Positions 1 to 15,850 of a stretch of 64,000 bases of DNA are shown piece by piece. Origin of the DNA: Meghimatium bilineatum (taxonomy: Eukaryota; Mollusca; Gastropoda; Stylommatophora; Philomycidae); assembly GCA_034231615.1 (NCBI GenBank), contig CM067306.1, positions 33,376,019-33,440,018 of the forward strand. The letters run 5' to 3'. Below the pieces are notes generated by a model. The model worked only from the letters and a program-made list of their open reading frames with translations, made no database searches and was not told the DNA's origin. Made by a program: the position numbers and the translations under genes. The first letter of the stretch is position 1. Every line of letters starts with the position of its first letter.

Positions 1-553
<553 letters not shown>

Positions 554-761
554 GCTGCTCAACACAATACATAAAGCACTGATCAGATTGCTTTGCAGGA
601 GCTTCCAAGTAATATGCATCCAGGTGCACCATATGGAGGTGGGTGAAGATCTTAATTATCTGTGAACCTAGAGTTTGCTGGAGAGCTATGCAAAACCCAT
701 CATAATCCCATTTGATTACCTAAAGAACAAAGTTTATAACCATTAATTCAATTTAGTTCCA
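554..761. other. Unique-looking spacer with a dispersed-repeat trace
   Basis: No gene is seen. The part around 625-680 (GGTGCACCATATGGAGG and following) resembles 23455-23530, so it is probably a diverged copy of the same dispersed repeat. Confidence 0.4.
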
Positions 762-905
762 CAACACAGAAGTAACATCAACACAGAAGTAACATCAACA
801 CAGAAGTAACATCAACACAGAAGTAACATCAACACTGAAGTAACATCAACACAGAAGTAACATCAACACTGAAGTAACATCAACACTTAAATAACATCAA
901 CAATG
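762..905. repeat. 17-bp minisatellite
   Basis: About eight copies of CAGAAGTAACATCAACA with single-base variants (CTGAAG, CTTAAATAA) towards the right end. Confidence 0.95.
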
Positions 906-1061
906 AAGGCATATGATTATTATAAAATACAATTTAATTTATTTGTAATGTCAAGGCATTACAATTACTTGTGTGCAAGAATAAACAGTTCTCTCAGTAG
1001 ACATAACACAACATTCCAGTGTTGTGATTTTCAATTTTTGAATGAATGGAACACACCTCAT

Positions 1062-1239
1062 ATGTGTGTGTGTGTGTGTTTGTGTGTTTGTTTGTGTGTG
1101 TGTTTTTGTGTGTGTGTTTTTGTGTGTGTTTTTGTTTGTGTGTGTGTTTTTTTGTTTGTGTGTTTGTGTGTGTTTTTGTGTGTGTGTGTGTGTGCATGCA
1201 TGTATGTATGTATGTATGTATGTATGTATGTATGTATGT
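1062..1239. repeat. (TG)n with TTTG interruptions, then (TGTA)n
   Basis: Irregular TG/TTTG tract followed by about ten TGTA/TGCA units, separated from the giant TGTA tract by about 35 bp of unique sequence (1240-1275). Confidence 0.97.
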
Positions 1240-1275
1240 CATTTTTCCTATTTGAGACTGTTGTCTCAGGTTCTT

Positions 1276-5004
<3,729 letters not shown>

Positions 5005-6045
5005 GTGTTAATTTTAGGATGAATCAGTCACTGATGTTTTCTACTGTCATTTTTTAAATTAACTTGTGTTCTAGTCATAAGGGAGTTTCAGGGGGTGGAG
5101 CATGCCAGTAAATAAAGGGGGATAAGCACCACACTCTAGCACATTGAAATATGATCTTTACTACTAGGAATGTAGCCAAAAGTTGGTTACCTCCCCTCCC
5201 TATTAGTGGGTTTTTTTTTTCCCCTGCAAAATAACTCATCAAAGTGCTCACCAAAATAAGGTAGAAACACAGGAAAATGTGCGAGTAACATTATCCAAAA
5301 GGATAACTCCATATTTCATCCAAAATACATCTTAAAATCTGTATTTTAATCACAAATTCTGCAAATAGAATACTTCACTAACAGTAAAATATGAAAGGCC
5401 AATATGGACATGTTCAATGAAATGAGTATATTTTGTAGAAACAACAATAATCTGTACTAGTTTGTTGGGATAAGTGATTGTGTTCATGCTCCCAGTTACA
5501 TCTGATCCAAGAAGGAGGACTTTGACACAGCAGTTCTAGTTCCCCACTGAGCTTGGTTTTTTCTCTCTTTATATACAAACCGTACAAGGTTGCGGATATG
5601 GACATTCTTTATAGCGTGATGTCTTTTTATCATTGCTTTAGCATAGATACTGGGCAATCTTTTTTGGTGAGGAAGACATTATCCTGGTCATCTTGGTTAT
5701 GAATATTATTATAGTTGTGTTTTCTTAACTGTTATTTGTTTCTTGAGAAAGGTCCTGATTGGACTGATATGTTGATAATTGTCCTTGTTCTATTGTTATT
5801 TATTATTGTTTTATATCGATAGTTAGGTATTCACAGTAATCTGTTTATTTTATTTAGGATTCACCTTGTAGGTCTATCAGACATCACTGCTGGTATCATC
5901 TTGGCAGGGGCACAGGAGGATTAATGTTTTACCTATCATGAGGGTAGAGAAATCTTCTACATTGGCTTGTATTAAGCATAAAGAGAGTTCTGTTCTTTAC
6001 TGTTGCATATGTGCATGAGTCTTTTGTGGATGTGTAGCCTATACA
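5005..6045. other. Spacer with a diverged fold-back element piece
   Basis: No gene is seen. 5690-5860 resembles the right arm of the fold-back element at 44.8-45.4 kb (TTTCTTGAGAAGGT-like block, then TGTCCTTGTT and GTTAGGTAT-like blocks in the same order). The remainder is unassigned. Confidence 0.4.
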
Positions 6046-6122
6046 TACATTGTAGTGTAGAGCAGTAGAGTAGTGTAGAGCAGTAGAGTAGTGTATAGCA
6101 GTAGAGTAGTGTAGAGCAGTAT
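6046..6122. repeat. 18-bp minisatellite
   Basis: About four copies of AGTGTAGAGCAGTAGAGT. Confidence 0.93.
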
Positions 6123-6174
6123 GACTGTAAATTTGCAATAAGGATATTGAAGAACCAGCTTCAATATAATCTCC

Positions 6175-6440
6175 CAGAACATTTCTAGATTAAGACCACG
6201 ATGAAGACTCATATTCACATTTCTAGATCCGATCCAAAGCGGGGAAGACTCATAGGCCTATTCACATTTCTAGATCCAGACTACGAGGAAAACTCTTATT
6301 CAGATTTCTATATCCAGATCACGGGAAAAACTCTTATTCACATTTCTATATCCAGAACGGGGAAGACTTAGACACTATAGGCCTATTCAGATTTCTAGAT
6401 CCAGACCATGAGGAAGACTCTAAACCTATTCAGATACGAC
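6175..6440. repeat. Degenerate repeat, about 45-60 bp
   Basis: Six or seven diverged units each contain CATTTCTAGATCCAGA, an AT/GC-variable middle and GGAAGACTC. Unit length varies because some copies carry an extra ATAGGCCTATT. Confidence 0.85.
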
Positions 6441-6512
6441 GACAACATTCGACAGTCATCGTGGGAAAAGAGGAACAAATAAAATATCTAGGAAGAAAAT
6501 GGTTAGGCATGG

Positions 6513-6532
6513 TGGGGGGGGGGGGGGGGGGG
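6513..6532. repeat. Poly-G tract
   Basis: A run of about 18-20 G. Similar shorter runs occur at 31564-31577, 32639-32648 and 53680-53690; C runs occur at 51138-51149 and 51310-51327. Confidence 0.95.
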
Positions 6533-6789
6533 AAGGGAAGGTGAAGTTGCTATACTGAAAGGGAAAAGTAATAAAATTTTGCTATTTTAGCAATCCAATA
6601 AATAAATAAATACAAACAATGATACACATAAATGATAATAGAAATAATATGAAAAAGATATTTGTGACGTTGCGGCCAATCGACCCTTGTCATGAAACAT
6701 TATATTTTTTACAAAAAAGTAATATGTTGTTACATATCTCTTGCAGTATTACTTTTAATGTATTACTGCTGCCACTTCCTACATAACGG

Positions 6790-6958
6790 TTATAAAGCCA
6801 GAGGCAGACCATGTAAAAGGTGGATCACAGAAATCAAAGAAGCCACAGGAACAAGCTTACAAACAGCACACAAGAAGGCTATCTCCAGAGAACTCTTCCA
6901 CCCATGACACCACAAGGAAAACAAGGGCCACAGTGTATAGATAGATAGAAAGATAGAC
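6790..6958 (+). mobile_element. LINE-D 3' end with (GATA)n-type tail
   Basis: The + strand reads KARGRPCKRWITEIKEATGT then a stop, matching the last residues of a non-LTR reverse transcriptase ORF (R-G-R-P-x-x-R-W-I/D-x-I-K-E). It is followed by TAGATAGATAG repeats. The same 3' end occurs inverted at 26.9-27.3 kb. It is a 5'-truncated, inactive copy. Confidence 0.8.
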
Positions 6959-7169
6959 CTCCTACTTATTGAACATTATCTGGCATCTTGGTTATAAGAA
7001 ACTATTTAATAAATTTCTTTGGTGCTCCTTCTTTCAAACCTTAAAATCTCTGTTGTAACCACTACCAACTATAACCTCTTCTTGTTTACCAATATATCCA
7101 TGATTAACTATATTCTCTTTTGTTTACCATTGTAACCTTGACCAACCATAGCCTCTCTTGTTTACTATT

Positions 7170-7965
7170 TATCCATCACAAATAATGACTTAACAGTTGG
7201 TGTCTGTGGCTATGTCAATTGCAATACCTACAGCTGCAAAAACATTAAACATATTTGAGCATTACTAGCTTTCATGTTGGTGTTCAGTGTACAGTATGGG
7301 AATCAGTTCTCTTTTATGTTAGTGTTCAGTGTACAGTATGGGAATCAGTTCTCTTTCATAATGGTGTTCAGTGTACAGTATGGGAATCAGATCTCTTTCA
7401 TAATGGTGTTCAGTGTACAGTATGGGAATCAGTTCTCTTTCATAATGGTGTTCAGTGTACAGTATGGGAATCAGCTCTCTTTCATAATGGTGTTCAGTGT
7501 ACAGTATGGGAATCAGCTCTCTTTCATAATGGTGTTCAGTGTACAGTATGGGAATCAGTTCTCTTTCATAATGGTGTTTAGTGTACAGTATGGGAATCAG
7601 CTCTTTTCATAATGGTGTTCAGTGTACAGTATGGGAATCAGTTCTCTTTCTTGTTGGTGTTCAGTGTACAGTATGGGAATCAGTTCTCTTTCATGTTGGT
7701 GTTCAGTGTACAGTATGAGAATACATTCTCTTGTATGGCTAGTCTACTAGTGATATGGTTACATAAATCCACTGTTCAGTGAAAGCAGTAAAACAGTGAA
7801 CACATTAGTAACTATGCCAAAGTCATATTTTTCTGGTCAATTGCACAAAATAGTAAAGACAAAACAATACAATTTTATTCCTGGACTACATCCTGGTAAG
7901 TCATACTACAAGAGAGAACCAGCAGGAGTTTGAGAACACGCACAAAGAAATGACATAACACAAAC
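7170..7965 (+). mobile_element. SINE2-type element with internally expanded segment
   Basis: Matches the element at 19160-19545: CTGTGGCTATGT near the start, TATGGGAATCAGTTCTCT, then the TGGCTAGTCTACTAGTGATA and ATCCACTGTTCA blocks, and a 3' part with GGACTACATCCTG and CAGGAGTTTGAGAA. In this copy the TATGGGAATCAGTTCTCT segment has expanded into a 42-bp array. Confidence 0.75.
7268..7722. repeat. 42-bp minisatellite
   Basis: About 11 copies containing GGTGTTCAGTGTACAGTATG and GGAATCAGTTCTCTTTCATA. The period is a multiple of three, so two + frames stay open as 14-residue repeats. These are array artefacts. Confidence 0.96.
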
Positions 7966-9005
7966 ACCAGATGTAGGGAACATTATCAAGTCTATGATCG
8001 AGTCATTACACAACACAAACAAACCTCACAAATCATTCAACACTCTTCTTACATGAAAGAGAAACCTCAAACAAGTAAATACTGTTTGCATAATAATAAT
8101 GCATTCCTTAATTGAGCAGTTATATATAATTAGACAAATCAGCCAATAACATTTCAACAGCACTATATTTCTAAAAACAGTTTTAAAAAATCTGTTTTAT
8201 AAAAAAAGTAATAAAATTGGTACTATTTTATTATTGAAATCCACTGCAGGCAGCGTCAGATTTAGACTTGATAAGGCCCTAAGCTTTCTGGACGTGCGGC
8301 ATTGGGACAAATAATGCTGCAATATATTGAAGTATATATGAAAATTGCTCAGAAAGTGGGGGCCCTAAGCTGTAGCTTGTGTAATTTATATGTAGATCCT
8401 GCACTGATTGCAGAGGCTGGATAATCCACGGTAGAGAATAATTTATGCTTCTGCATTGTTACACCTCAGATGCTTCAAAACGTGTGGAGAGAGACAAAAT
8501 GCAGTCATGATATTCTTTGGGCGACTAAAGGCACTCATGTTGCGATCTACTTATCCACTTAAAATTGGTGAGTTGCTACTGAAACCTATTGCATTTGTAT
8601 AACATAAAATCAAAATTCAGTCTGTCTACCATTAACTCTTCTCGTCCACTAAGCCACTAATATCTACATTTTATATATTTTGTCCTGATATTCTTAAATG
8701 CCGCTTAAATCAACATTTTTATATTAAATTACTATCGTGAATTATAAACATCAAGATGTCCATAAAATCAGAAGAACTGTTCATATTTGTAGTACTTCCG
8801 ATTGAGACGAGGTCTATTTTGAGAAACGTGAAAATTTGGAGACATTAATTTTGATTATAACAATATTTTCATATAAACAGGTGTGCTTACAATTTCAGTA
8901 TGTGTAAATTATTGCTAGTTGTATTTTAAGTAATGAAATCTAGACCTCCTTGATGGTTTTTAGCTAGTTAGGCTTTGGAAGTCTTGGACAATAAACAAAC
9001 TGAAA
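7966..9005. other. AT-rich spacer; possible DNA-transposon remnant
   Basis: No gene is seen. 8245-8408 holds GATAAGGCCCTAAGC and GGGGCCCTAAGCTGTAG blocks and ends GTAGATCCTGCACTG, which looks like a decayed hAT-type non-autonomous element. I could not find a convincing target duplication. Confidence 0.3.
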
Positions 9006-9372
9006 AGTGGGAAATTAGAGGCAATAGAGATGTGGTTCTAGAGAAGAATGCTGAGAATACCATGGACTGCCAGAAAAACTAATGTAGATGTGTTGAAAGA
9101 GTCAAATGAGAAACAGACCTTAATCAATAATATAAGAAAAATATAATCTTTTTTTTTTTGCCACTTCATGAGACAGGCAAGGTTTGGAGAACATAGTCAC
9201 AACTGGCAAAATTGAAGGCAACAGAGACAGAGGACAACAACATGAGAAAATATTAGACAGTTTGACAACCTGGCATGGCAGGTAAACAACAATGATCTTG
9301 ATACATAATACTGTGGATAGAGAGCTGTGGAGAGCCATGATCACCTACGCTAGCCGGCATGGCACTTAATGA
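9006..9372 (+). mobile_element. Degenerate LINE 3' end
   Basis: The + strand shows RRMLRIPWTARKTNVDVL and, after frameshifts, RELWRAMITYASRHGT followed by stops and an ATGATGATG tail. These are the C-terminal parts of a reverse transcriptase ORF of a non-LTR element. A poly-T/A run near 9150 interrupts it. Confidence 0.75.
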
Positions 9373-9798
9373 TGATGAGGCTTTGGAAATGTTCCAAAAT
9401 ATGTTAGGTAATAATTCCAACATTAGCTTAGATAATGATTGTAGGTTTAATATGAAGTTATTACGATCTGACTTTAATGAAGTTTTGATTCAGATTTGAG
9501 TATTGATGAAGCTGAGGGAGCATTTCCAATACAATATATATGGCTATCACCCTTATCTAAATTAAAAAACATAATTTTTGGAATATCACATGTAGATGTG
9601 AATATTAGGATTACCTTTATATAAGGCACAGAAATTTGTATTATATATAGGCCTATCTTAGGATATGTAAATAAGTCCTTGGCACTAAAATGTAGGCCTA
9701 AGAACAGAAATTTTTGTGAAAAATACATATTTTGTATGCATTTGCTGATTTCAAAACAATGTGACAATTATAAGTACTTCTGTGTATATAAATACTTG
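9373..9798. other. AT-rich spacer
   Basis: Nothing recognisable apart from short open frames with no family resemblance. Confidence 0.5.
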
Positions 9799-9799
9799 T

Positions 9800-11447
9800 A
9801 GGGTAGCCGGGGACAAAAATACACGTGGGGGGAAAAGTATGCAGCGGTTTTTATTTTTGGATCTGTGGATTTTCCCTGCAAACCACTTGACTGCATAGAA
9901 CACTAAAATTCCACTCTGTTATAGGCCTACAACCAAGTTTGACAGTTCAAGGACAAGTTGCACTTGAACCATGAGTTAAATTCATTTTAATGCTCTTGAT
10001 CTAACTTTCTTTTACCTTCTAACTACCTGTCTACAGTTGTCATTACTGTCATGATTGTTTGCATGCTTACACTGTAATGTATATTGTACTGTTATTAACC
10101 TTTAGCACTCTGTGTTTACAATTATGTAATTTCTCTCCTGCTGCTGAATTAATTTTGGACATGTTATGTAATAGTTGATGGCTGTTTTGAAATCATGATA
10201 ACATTTTTGTTGTTAGAGATCATTAAATAATTTTTACACATATAAATAAATAATTGAATTCTGCATATATTGGCATAGGTTTTGTTTGCATGTGTGTGAT
10301 ATGAGACATGTAAGACAGTCTCAAAGACGTTTTTCCACAGAACACCAGCAAATTTTGACCTTTAAAACGATAATATAAAAGTATGAAGTTTCCGATATTA
10401 TTTTGCAAATATTCTGGAGTGGAAACATAGTCCTAAATGTGACAACATGTACGCCTCAAATTTTTGTCATTTCAGGAATTAACGGATTAAACATACAGGT
10501 ATATCTTAAAATCCTTCTATAAACCTAGATCTAGTCTGTAAATGTATCGTCTGAACTTAGTTGATGTTTTAATATCAATTTAGATAAAGCAACGTGGTGT
10601 AACTGATTTTCGAGTGTGGAAATAAATTATCTCTCCATAAATAATCATTTGAATCTCAATCCATAATGATTTTAATGAAAATTCAATAAAATAAAAGTGT
10701 ATAAAACCCAATTGACCAACATGGCGATGCTTTTGTTTGAAATTGTAAATATATTGCGAAAATATCGATATTTAAATGACATTTAACACATGGTTGCCAC
10801 TAAAACTGCAGGTAAAGGTAGTCGAAGAAAATACCAGATTTATTAAATCTGGTAAAAAAATATTAAAAATTGAGAATTTTTAATTGATTGAAGTGTACCT
10901 AGCAACAACAGTCGAGCACTTTATAAAGCACAACAACATGGTGTTATAGTTTCAAAATGGATCTAAGCATCCATTCTTTATACTAATGTTATTTTTTCAT
11001 ATTTACCTTTTTTAATGTTTGTGTATTAAATTGACATAAAGTTACATAGGTCTAGTCTTTGTTTTATATAATTTACACACAATGTTACTGACTATATGAA
11101 GACATGCGTTTTGCACAACTATTTTACTGTTTCTGTCAATTTTTCCTTGATTTTGTAATTGTTTTTGTCTGTGTATTTGTGTCCCCAAAAATGGGGCAAA
11201 GATGATGTTTTACAGATGTTCATACATTCTTATTTTACTGTCTCCAAGTAATCGTATGATCTCAATACCATCACTAATGTAAGATGGATGGATAGGCCTA
11301 AGCTATACACTGATGGAGCTATACACTGATGGAGCCATACACTGATGGAGATATACACTGATGGCAGTTTAAACTCTCATTGATAAGTCGAGTTGCCGGA
11401 AATAGCTAAGACATAAAAAATGGGCAGTTTTGCCCCCCAGAAGTGTG
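9800..11447 (-). mobile_element. TA-flanked non-autonomous DNA transposon, copy 1
   Basis: The left end is GGGTAGCCGGGG, preceded by TA. The right part, read on the minus strand, matches the left part of copy 2 over several hundred bases: CTGGGGGGCAAAACTG, then GGCAACTCGACTTAT, TATCCATCCATCT and TTGCCCCATTTTTGGG in the same order as copy 2. Copy 1 is therefore inverted relative to copy 2. No transposase ORF is visible. The TA target and short inverted ends suggest a Tc1/mariner/pogo-type element. Confidence 0.75.
11300..11370. repeat. 17-bp minisatellite inside transposon copy 1
   Basis: Four copies of TATACACTGATGGAG-like units, apparently expanded from the TGTATAGCTTA segment that is single in copy 2. 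Confidence 0.85.
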
Positions 11448-11589
11448 TGCTCTGGCATAGCAGGAATACTTTACTGCTGCTTATGGAGACAGAGTTAATA
11501 TTAGACATAAGAAATATTAACATTTGTTATTGGTAGTAACTTTGCTTGACACACAGTATAGACTTATTAAATTCAGGGAATTAATCTGA

Positions 11590-11756
11590 CCTATACAGAG
11601 ATTGATACATTAGGAGAATGGGAGTGAAATGTATGTACAGAGATTGATACATTAGGAGAATGGGAGTGAAATGTATGTACAGAGATTGATACATTAGGAG
11701 AATCTGTGTGAAATATATATCGATTTATACATTAGGAGAATCTGTGTGACATGTGG
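11590..11756. repeat. 42-bp minisatellite, left part
   Basis: Units contain ACAGAGATTGATACATTAGG and GAATGGGAGTGAAATGTATG. Two are near perfect and two diverged. The array resumes at 12958 after a transposon insertion. Confidence 0.93.
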
Positions 11757-12957
11757 GGTAGCTGGGGGCAAGACAGCGTTTCTTTAACATTTTAGCATAT
11801 TCTGGCAACTAGACTTAACTATGAGAGACCAAACTGACATAAGTGTATAGCTTATCCATCCATCTAACATTAGTTAAAGTATTGAAAACATACAGCTATG
11901 TGTAGATAGTAGAATTATATTTTTTGAATATCTGTAAAAAAAACCTATCTTGCCCCATTTTATGGGTCAAGATGGCACAGGCAAAAAGTAGAATTATATT
12001 TTTTGAACATCTGTAAAAAAAAACCTATCTTGCCCCATTTTATGGGTCAAGATGGCACAGGCAAAAAGGTGATACAAACCATTATAACATTGAGGGAAAG
12101 CATCTCTGCAACAGATCTAGCAAACTGGCAGTGTGTAAATGTGTGCTAAGTATAGCTAGAATAAATAGGTAGACATAGTTTTGTAATTGTAATCAGAAAT
12201 AAAAGATTGAATAAAAATAGTTTATAAGTTTCATTTTAAAGCTAATAATTTCTTTGTAAGGTTGGATGATCATTATAACCATATATATCAGTCTCTCCCA
12301 GCTTTAAATTGGCATCAGCAACTTTCTTATGACATCAGCATTTTCATCATACATTTTGAATACGCCATCTTGGCTCAATAAACGTGCGTCATCTGATCCC
12401 AAATTATATTTTTAGCAACTATCATAAAGTCCAATGAAAAAAAAAAGTAGCCTGATAAGATAATGTGCTTAAGAATTTAACAACACAACAGTTTAAACAT
12501 TTAAAAAATCATGATAATAGCTGGCAGAGTGCTAGAAGTTAAAGAACAAAAAATCATGATAATAGCTGGCAGAGTGCTAGAAGTTGAACAAAAAATCATG
12601 ATAATAGCTGGCAGAGTGCTAGAAGTTGAAGAACAAAAAATCATGATAATAGCTGGCAGAGTGCTAGAAGTTGAAGAACAAAAAATCATGATAATAGCTG
12701 GCAGAGTGCTAGAAGTGGAAGAACAAAAAATCATGATAATAGCTGGCAGAGTGCTAGAAGTTGAAGAACAAAAAATCATAGTGAAAAATATGATTCCGCA
12801 TTATTGAAAATTGACTCATCCTTGACCTATCAAACTATGTTGCGATAAAGATTGGCATCTGATTTAGTCACAGTGCTACCAGAAAAACCCATGGGCTAGA
12901 AAAAATAAAGCTGCACCGTCATACCCTGTGCGCATATTCTTCCACCCGGCTACCCTA
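11757..12957 (+). mobile_element. TA-flanked non-autonomous DNA transposon, copy 2
   Basis: Begins GGGTAGCTGGGGGCAAGAC and ends CCCGGCTACCC followed by TA. The flank on the left reads TG, probably a mutated TA. It interrupts the ACATTAGGAGAATCTGTGTG minisatellite, whose units continue directly at 12958. It contains a tandem duplication of about 80 bp (11910-12067) carrying CTTGCCCCATTTTATGGG and a 45-bp minisatellite. No transposase gene is present. Confidence 0.85.
12506..12780. repeat. 45-bp minisatellite inside transposon copy 2
   Basis: About six copies of AAAAAATCATGATAATAGCT, GGCAGAGTGCTAGAAGTT and GAAGAAC. The 45-bp period keeps frames open on both strands; the predicted 15-residue repeat proteins are artefacts. 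Confidence 0.95.
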
Positions 12958-13240
12958 CATAGATTTATACATTCGGAGAATCTGTGTGAAATGTACTTAG
13001 ATTCATGCATTAGAACCTTTATGATATGTACATAGATTTATACATTAGGAGAATCTCTTTGACATGTATATAGATTTATACATTAGGAGAGTCAGTCTGA
13101 CATGTACATAAATTTATGTATTGGAAGAATCTATCTCAAATGCAGGAAAAGTTATGCATTAGAAGAAAGTTTGACATTTATACAGATTTATACATTTAGA
13201 GAATCAATCTCATAAGTACAGAGGTTTAAAAAATGTGTTT
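12958..13240. repeat. 42-bp minisatellite, right part (diverged)
   Basis: Continuation of 11590-11756: TAGATTTATACATTAGGAGA units with growing divergence to the right. Confidence 0.88.
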
Positions 13241-14149
13241 ATCAATGTCATTAGTACTGGATTTATAAAATAAATTTAAAAAACTCTCATCAACAAAGAG
13301 ATTCATAAAAATTAAGCCAAACATTGTATGAATACAGTCTTTATAAAATCTGTAACAAAAATATCATGAGTAAAGAGATTTATACAAACTGGCCAAAAAT
13401 ACGCCTATATGATCACTACAAATATTTGTACAATTCACCCATAAAACCTCATAAACACTCAACTGTTTAAAATCAGTCAATGAAATTTCTGCAGACATCT
13501 AAAGTCAGTCAACACAATCTCACTAATAAACAAATCTATAGCCTATCAGCAACTTCAACCAAAATTTGATGTGTTAGGACATTGGTACAAATTGTATACA
13601 CCAACATAAAAAACCTTACAAATACCTCTGTCTTCAGTCGTTCTGATAAGTGTAAAAAAAATCATACCCAGTCCATTCCCATGATGCTATCAATCCAGGA
13701 TTTTCTCCTACCCCTTTTTTCTTCTCCTTGCACCCGCAATCGTTCCTTGCAAAATAATTTTAGAAGATGAGTTGTATCTAATTACATTTCCAAACCAAAC
13801 AATTTTACACAATTCCCTACCACCAAAGGTGGTTCTTGATAACCTGCAAGTTTGTTTATTTTCTGCAGATTGAATAGACCTATGTTTGTCTTATTTCTAT
13901 ATAACTGATTTTTAACAAATGTCTGTAGCACTTATATTCAAATTCATGAAACCTTCTTTGTCTGAATTTATTATCCAGTTTCCACATCCATACACAAAAT
14001 AGTTAACACTAGCGGAGCAGTCCTAGGTTATCCCAAAGATGGCACAAATAACTTTCTCATTGTCTACATCAAACTCTACGTCACATTTCTGAACAATCTG
14101 TTTTCATAGACCATGTTTGGACGGTCAATGTTTTGCTAAACATTTGTTC
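13241..14149 (-). mobile_element. Highly decayed LINE remnant and SINE2 head
   Basis: The minus strand of 13600-14110 shows scattered reverse transcriptase C-terminal motifs (YGCGNW in place of the usual YGCETW, and INSDKEGFMN nearby). 13561-13620 on + resembles the SINE2 5' part (GATGTGTTAGGACATTGG). The remainder is AT-rich with no gene. Confidence 0.45.
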
Positions 14150-14170
14150 TGACTTCTTCTCATCTGGATC

Positions 14171-14450
14171 TTCTTCTTCATTCGTTCTCACACTCCTGCA
14201 GATTAGCAGGATGTAGTCCGGAGAACGGAATGTGTTGTGTCATGGTTTACAGCATTGCTGTGATATCTGCACCTTTCAGCCTGACACATCCGACTTCAGC
14301 ATGGCTTTGGGTCACTGACCCTATATGGAGCCAACTCCATCCCATAACCTCCTTAGTCGCCTTTTACGACATGCGTGAAAGGTAAACAGTGTTGCTATTC
14401 TTTGCTCCCCTTTCGGGCCCGGCAACACACAGGCGACATATGGATCTAAA
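14171..14450 (-). mobile_element. SINE1 copy
   Basis: The minus-strand 3' end is GAATGAAGAAGAAG. The body contains GCAGGAGTGTGAGAACG, CAGGATG-type and GTAAACCATGACACAACAC blocks, and the core GTCGTAAAAGGCGACTAAGG, which can form a GTCG/CGAC hairpin. It is one of about seven copies in the window. Confidence 0.85.
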
Positions 14451-14631
14451 TACATTAGCAGGTTAAGCATACACAAGGCTAAACTTATATGTGAGTCAAT
14501 CAGTACACACAAATCACTGCTATTCTGGCTCCATTGAATTTCTATTATTAATAGAGCATTGATAATATCACACTTGGATCGTATCCCACCTCAATCCATA
14601 TCCCACCTGTATCATGTCTATACTATATACT

Positions 14632-14830
14632 ATACTAGTTGGGAGGTAACAAAATAGTAAACCAAATACTATACCATTTGAGGGAGAGGGGTAACAAAAT
14701 AGTAAACCTAATACTATACCAGTGTGGAGGTAACAAAATAGTAAACCAAATACTATACCATTTGAGGGAGAGGGGTAACAAAATAGTAAACCAAAATACT
14801 ATACCTGTGGGGAGGTAACAAACAAAACAT
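14632..14830. repeat. Compound minisatellite (about 58 + 44 bp)
   Basis: Alternating units share GGTAACAAAATAGTAAACC and AATACTATACC and differ in the insert TTTGAGGGAGAGG. About two and a half double units. Confidence 0.9.
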
Positions 14831-14934
14831 CTTTTTTTTTTTAAATCCCCCCCTCCCAGTATTTCCCCATATTTAAATGCCACCTTTGTGGTGCTGAGAT
14901 CCAATGGTCAGATACTCTGATCCATATCCATTGA

Positions 14935-15085
14935 CATCTACTTTGGAAGATCAAACCAAGCTGAAGTTGGATGTGTCAGGCAGAGAGGTATAGATATTGC
15001 AGTCAAGCTGTAAACCATGACACTGAGAATTGTTTTTGGACTACATCCTGCTATCAGCAGGAGTTTGAGAATGTATGTAGTGAAG
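14935..15085 (+). mobile_element. SINE1 copy (partial, sense)
   Basis: Contains GAAGTTGGATGTGTCAGGCA, GCTGTAAACCATGACAC, GACTACATCCTGCTA and AGCAGGAGTTTGAGAATG in SINE1 order, but lacks the 5' core. Confidence 0.8.
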
Positions 15086-15189
15086 ACAACTATGAGTACA
15101 AGTAATATTGGTTTCATTTAAATACAGACTATAAAAATTATTGGTATTCGTTAATCACATGATGGTGATGACCATTTATTACATCCACT

Positions 15190-15850
15190 TTATAAAATTC
15201 AGTATCCACGCAAACAAGGTGGCAGCCAAAAGCTGCTGAGCACCAATTTTGGTTCAGGCTGTAGTATTCCTGACCAATATAAGCTCTGCATTCGAAGGGC
15301 TCCATCAATGAAAATTACATAAGACCTGCAATACTGCTAAGCAATCAGCATAAAGTAGCTATGTAGTGGATACCATCACATTGTGGAATACCTGGAAATG
15401 ATTAAACAGATTGAGCATTCGCCTGTCTCAGGAGGGAGCTACTGATGATTATCCAGATGTACCAATAATGTACCATCAAAAGAAACAGATGATCAAAGCA
15501 ATTAGAAAGCCAACATCAACACAAGATAACTACCAAATTATGATCAGATAAGAAAAAGTTGTCATTCTGCACCTCAGAACATGATACATTCGACTTTGCA
15601 GCCACATGTTCAAGATTGGTAACAAGGTCATGTGTACATGTGGACAGACACTCCAGACAGCAGAGCATATTCTTCAGGAATGTCCCGCATATGAAATGTT
15701 TAGGCAAATATACTGACACAGAGAAACAATAGTGGAAGAAAAACTGTGCAGACATCTGTAAGAGTTCATACAAACCACAGTCAAGTTTATAGAAGAAAAA
15801 ACTTCAGATATACGCACGTTACAGGTGAATGAAAGAAGGAAATAAATTAA
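15190..15850 (+). mobile_element. LINE-A 3' fragment (RNase H end)
   Basis: The + strand encodes, with frameshifts, IPSHCGIPGN (RNase H histidine block), YHQKKQMIKAIRKP, LRT..RLCSHMFKIGN, CTCGQTLQTAEHILQEC and a QVNERRK end. Stops and frameshifts make it inactive. It lies just downstream of the SLCO stop codon, in opposite orientation to the gene. Confidence 0.85.

Noticed and set aside
7255-7612. Repeat proteins from the 42-bp array
   Set aside because: Array artefact inside a SINE2-type element.
12501-12807. Repeat protein MIIAGRVLEVEEQK
   Set aside because: A 45-bp minisatellite inside a non-coding transposon, open on both strands by period alone.
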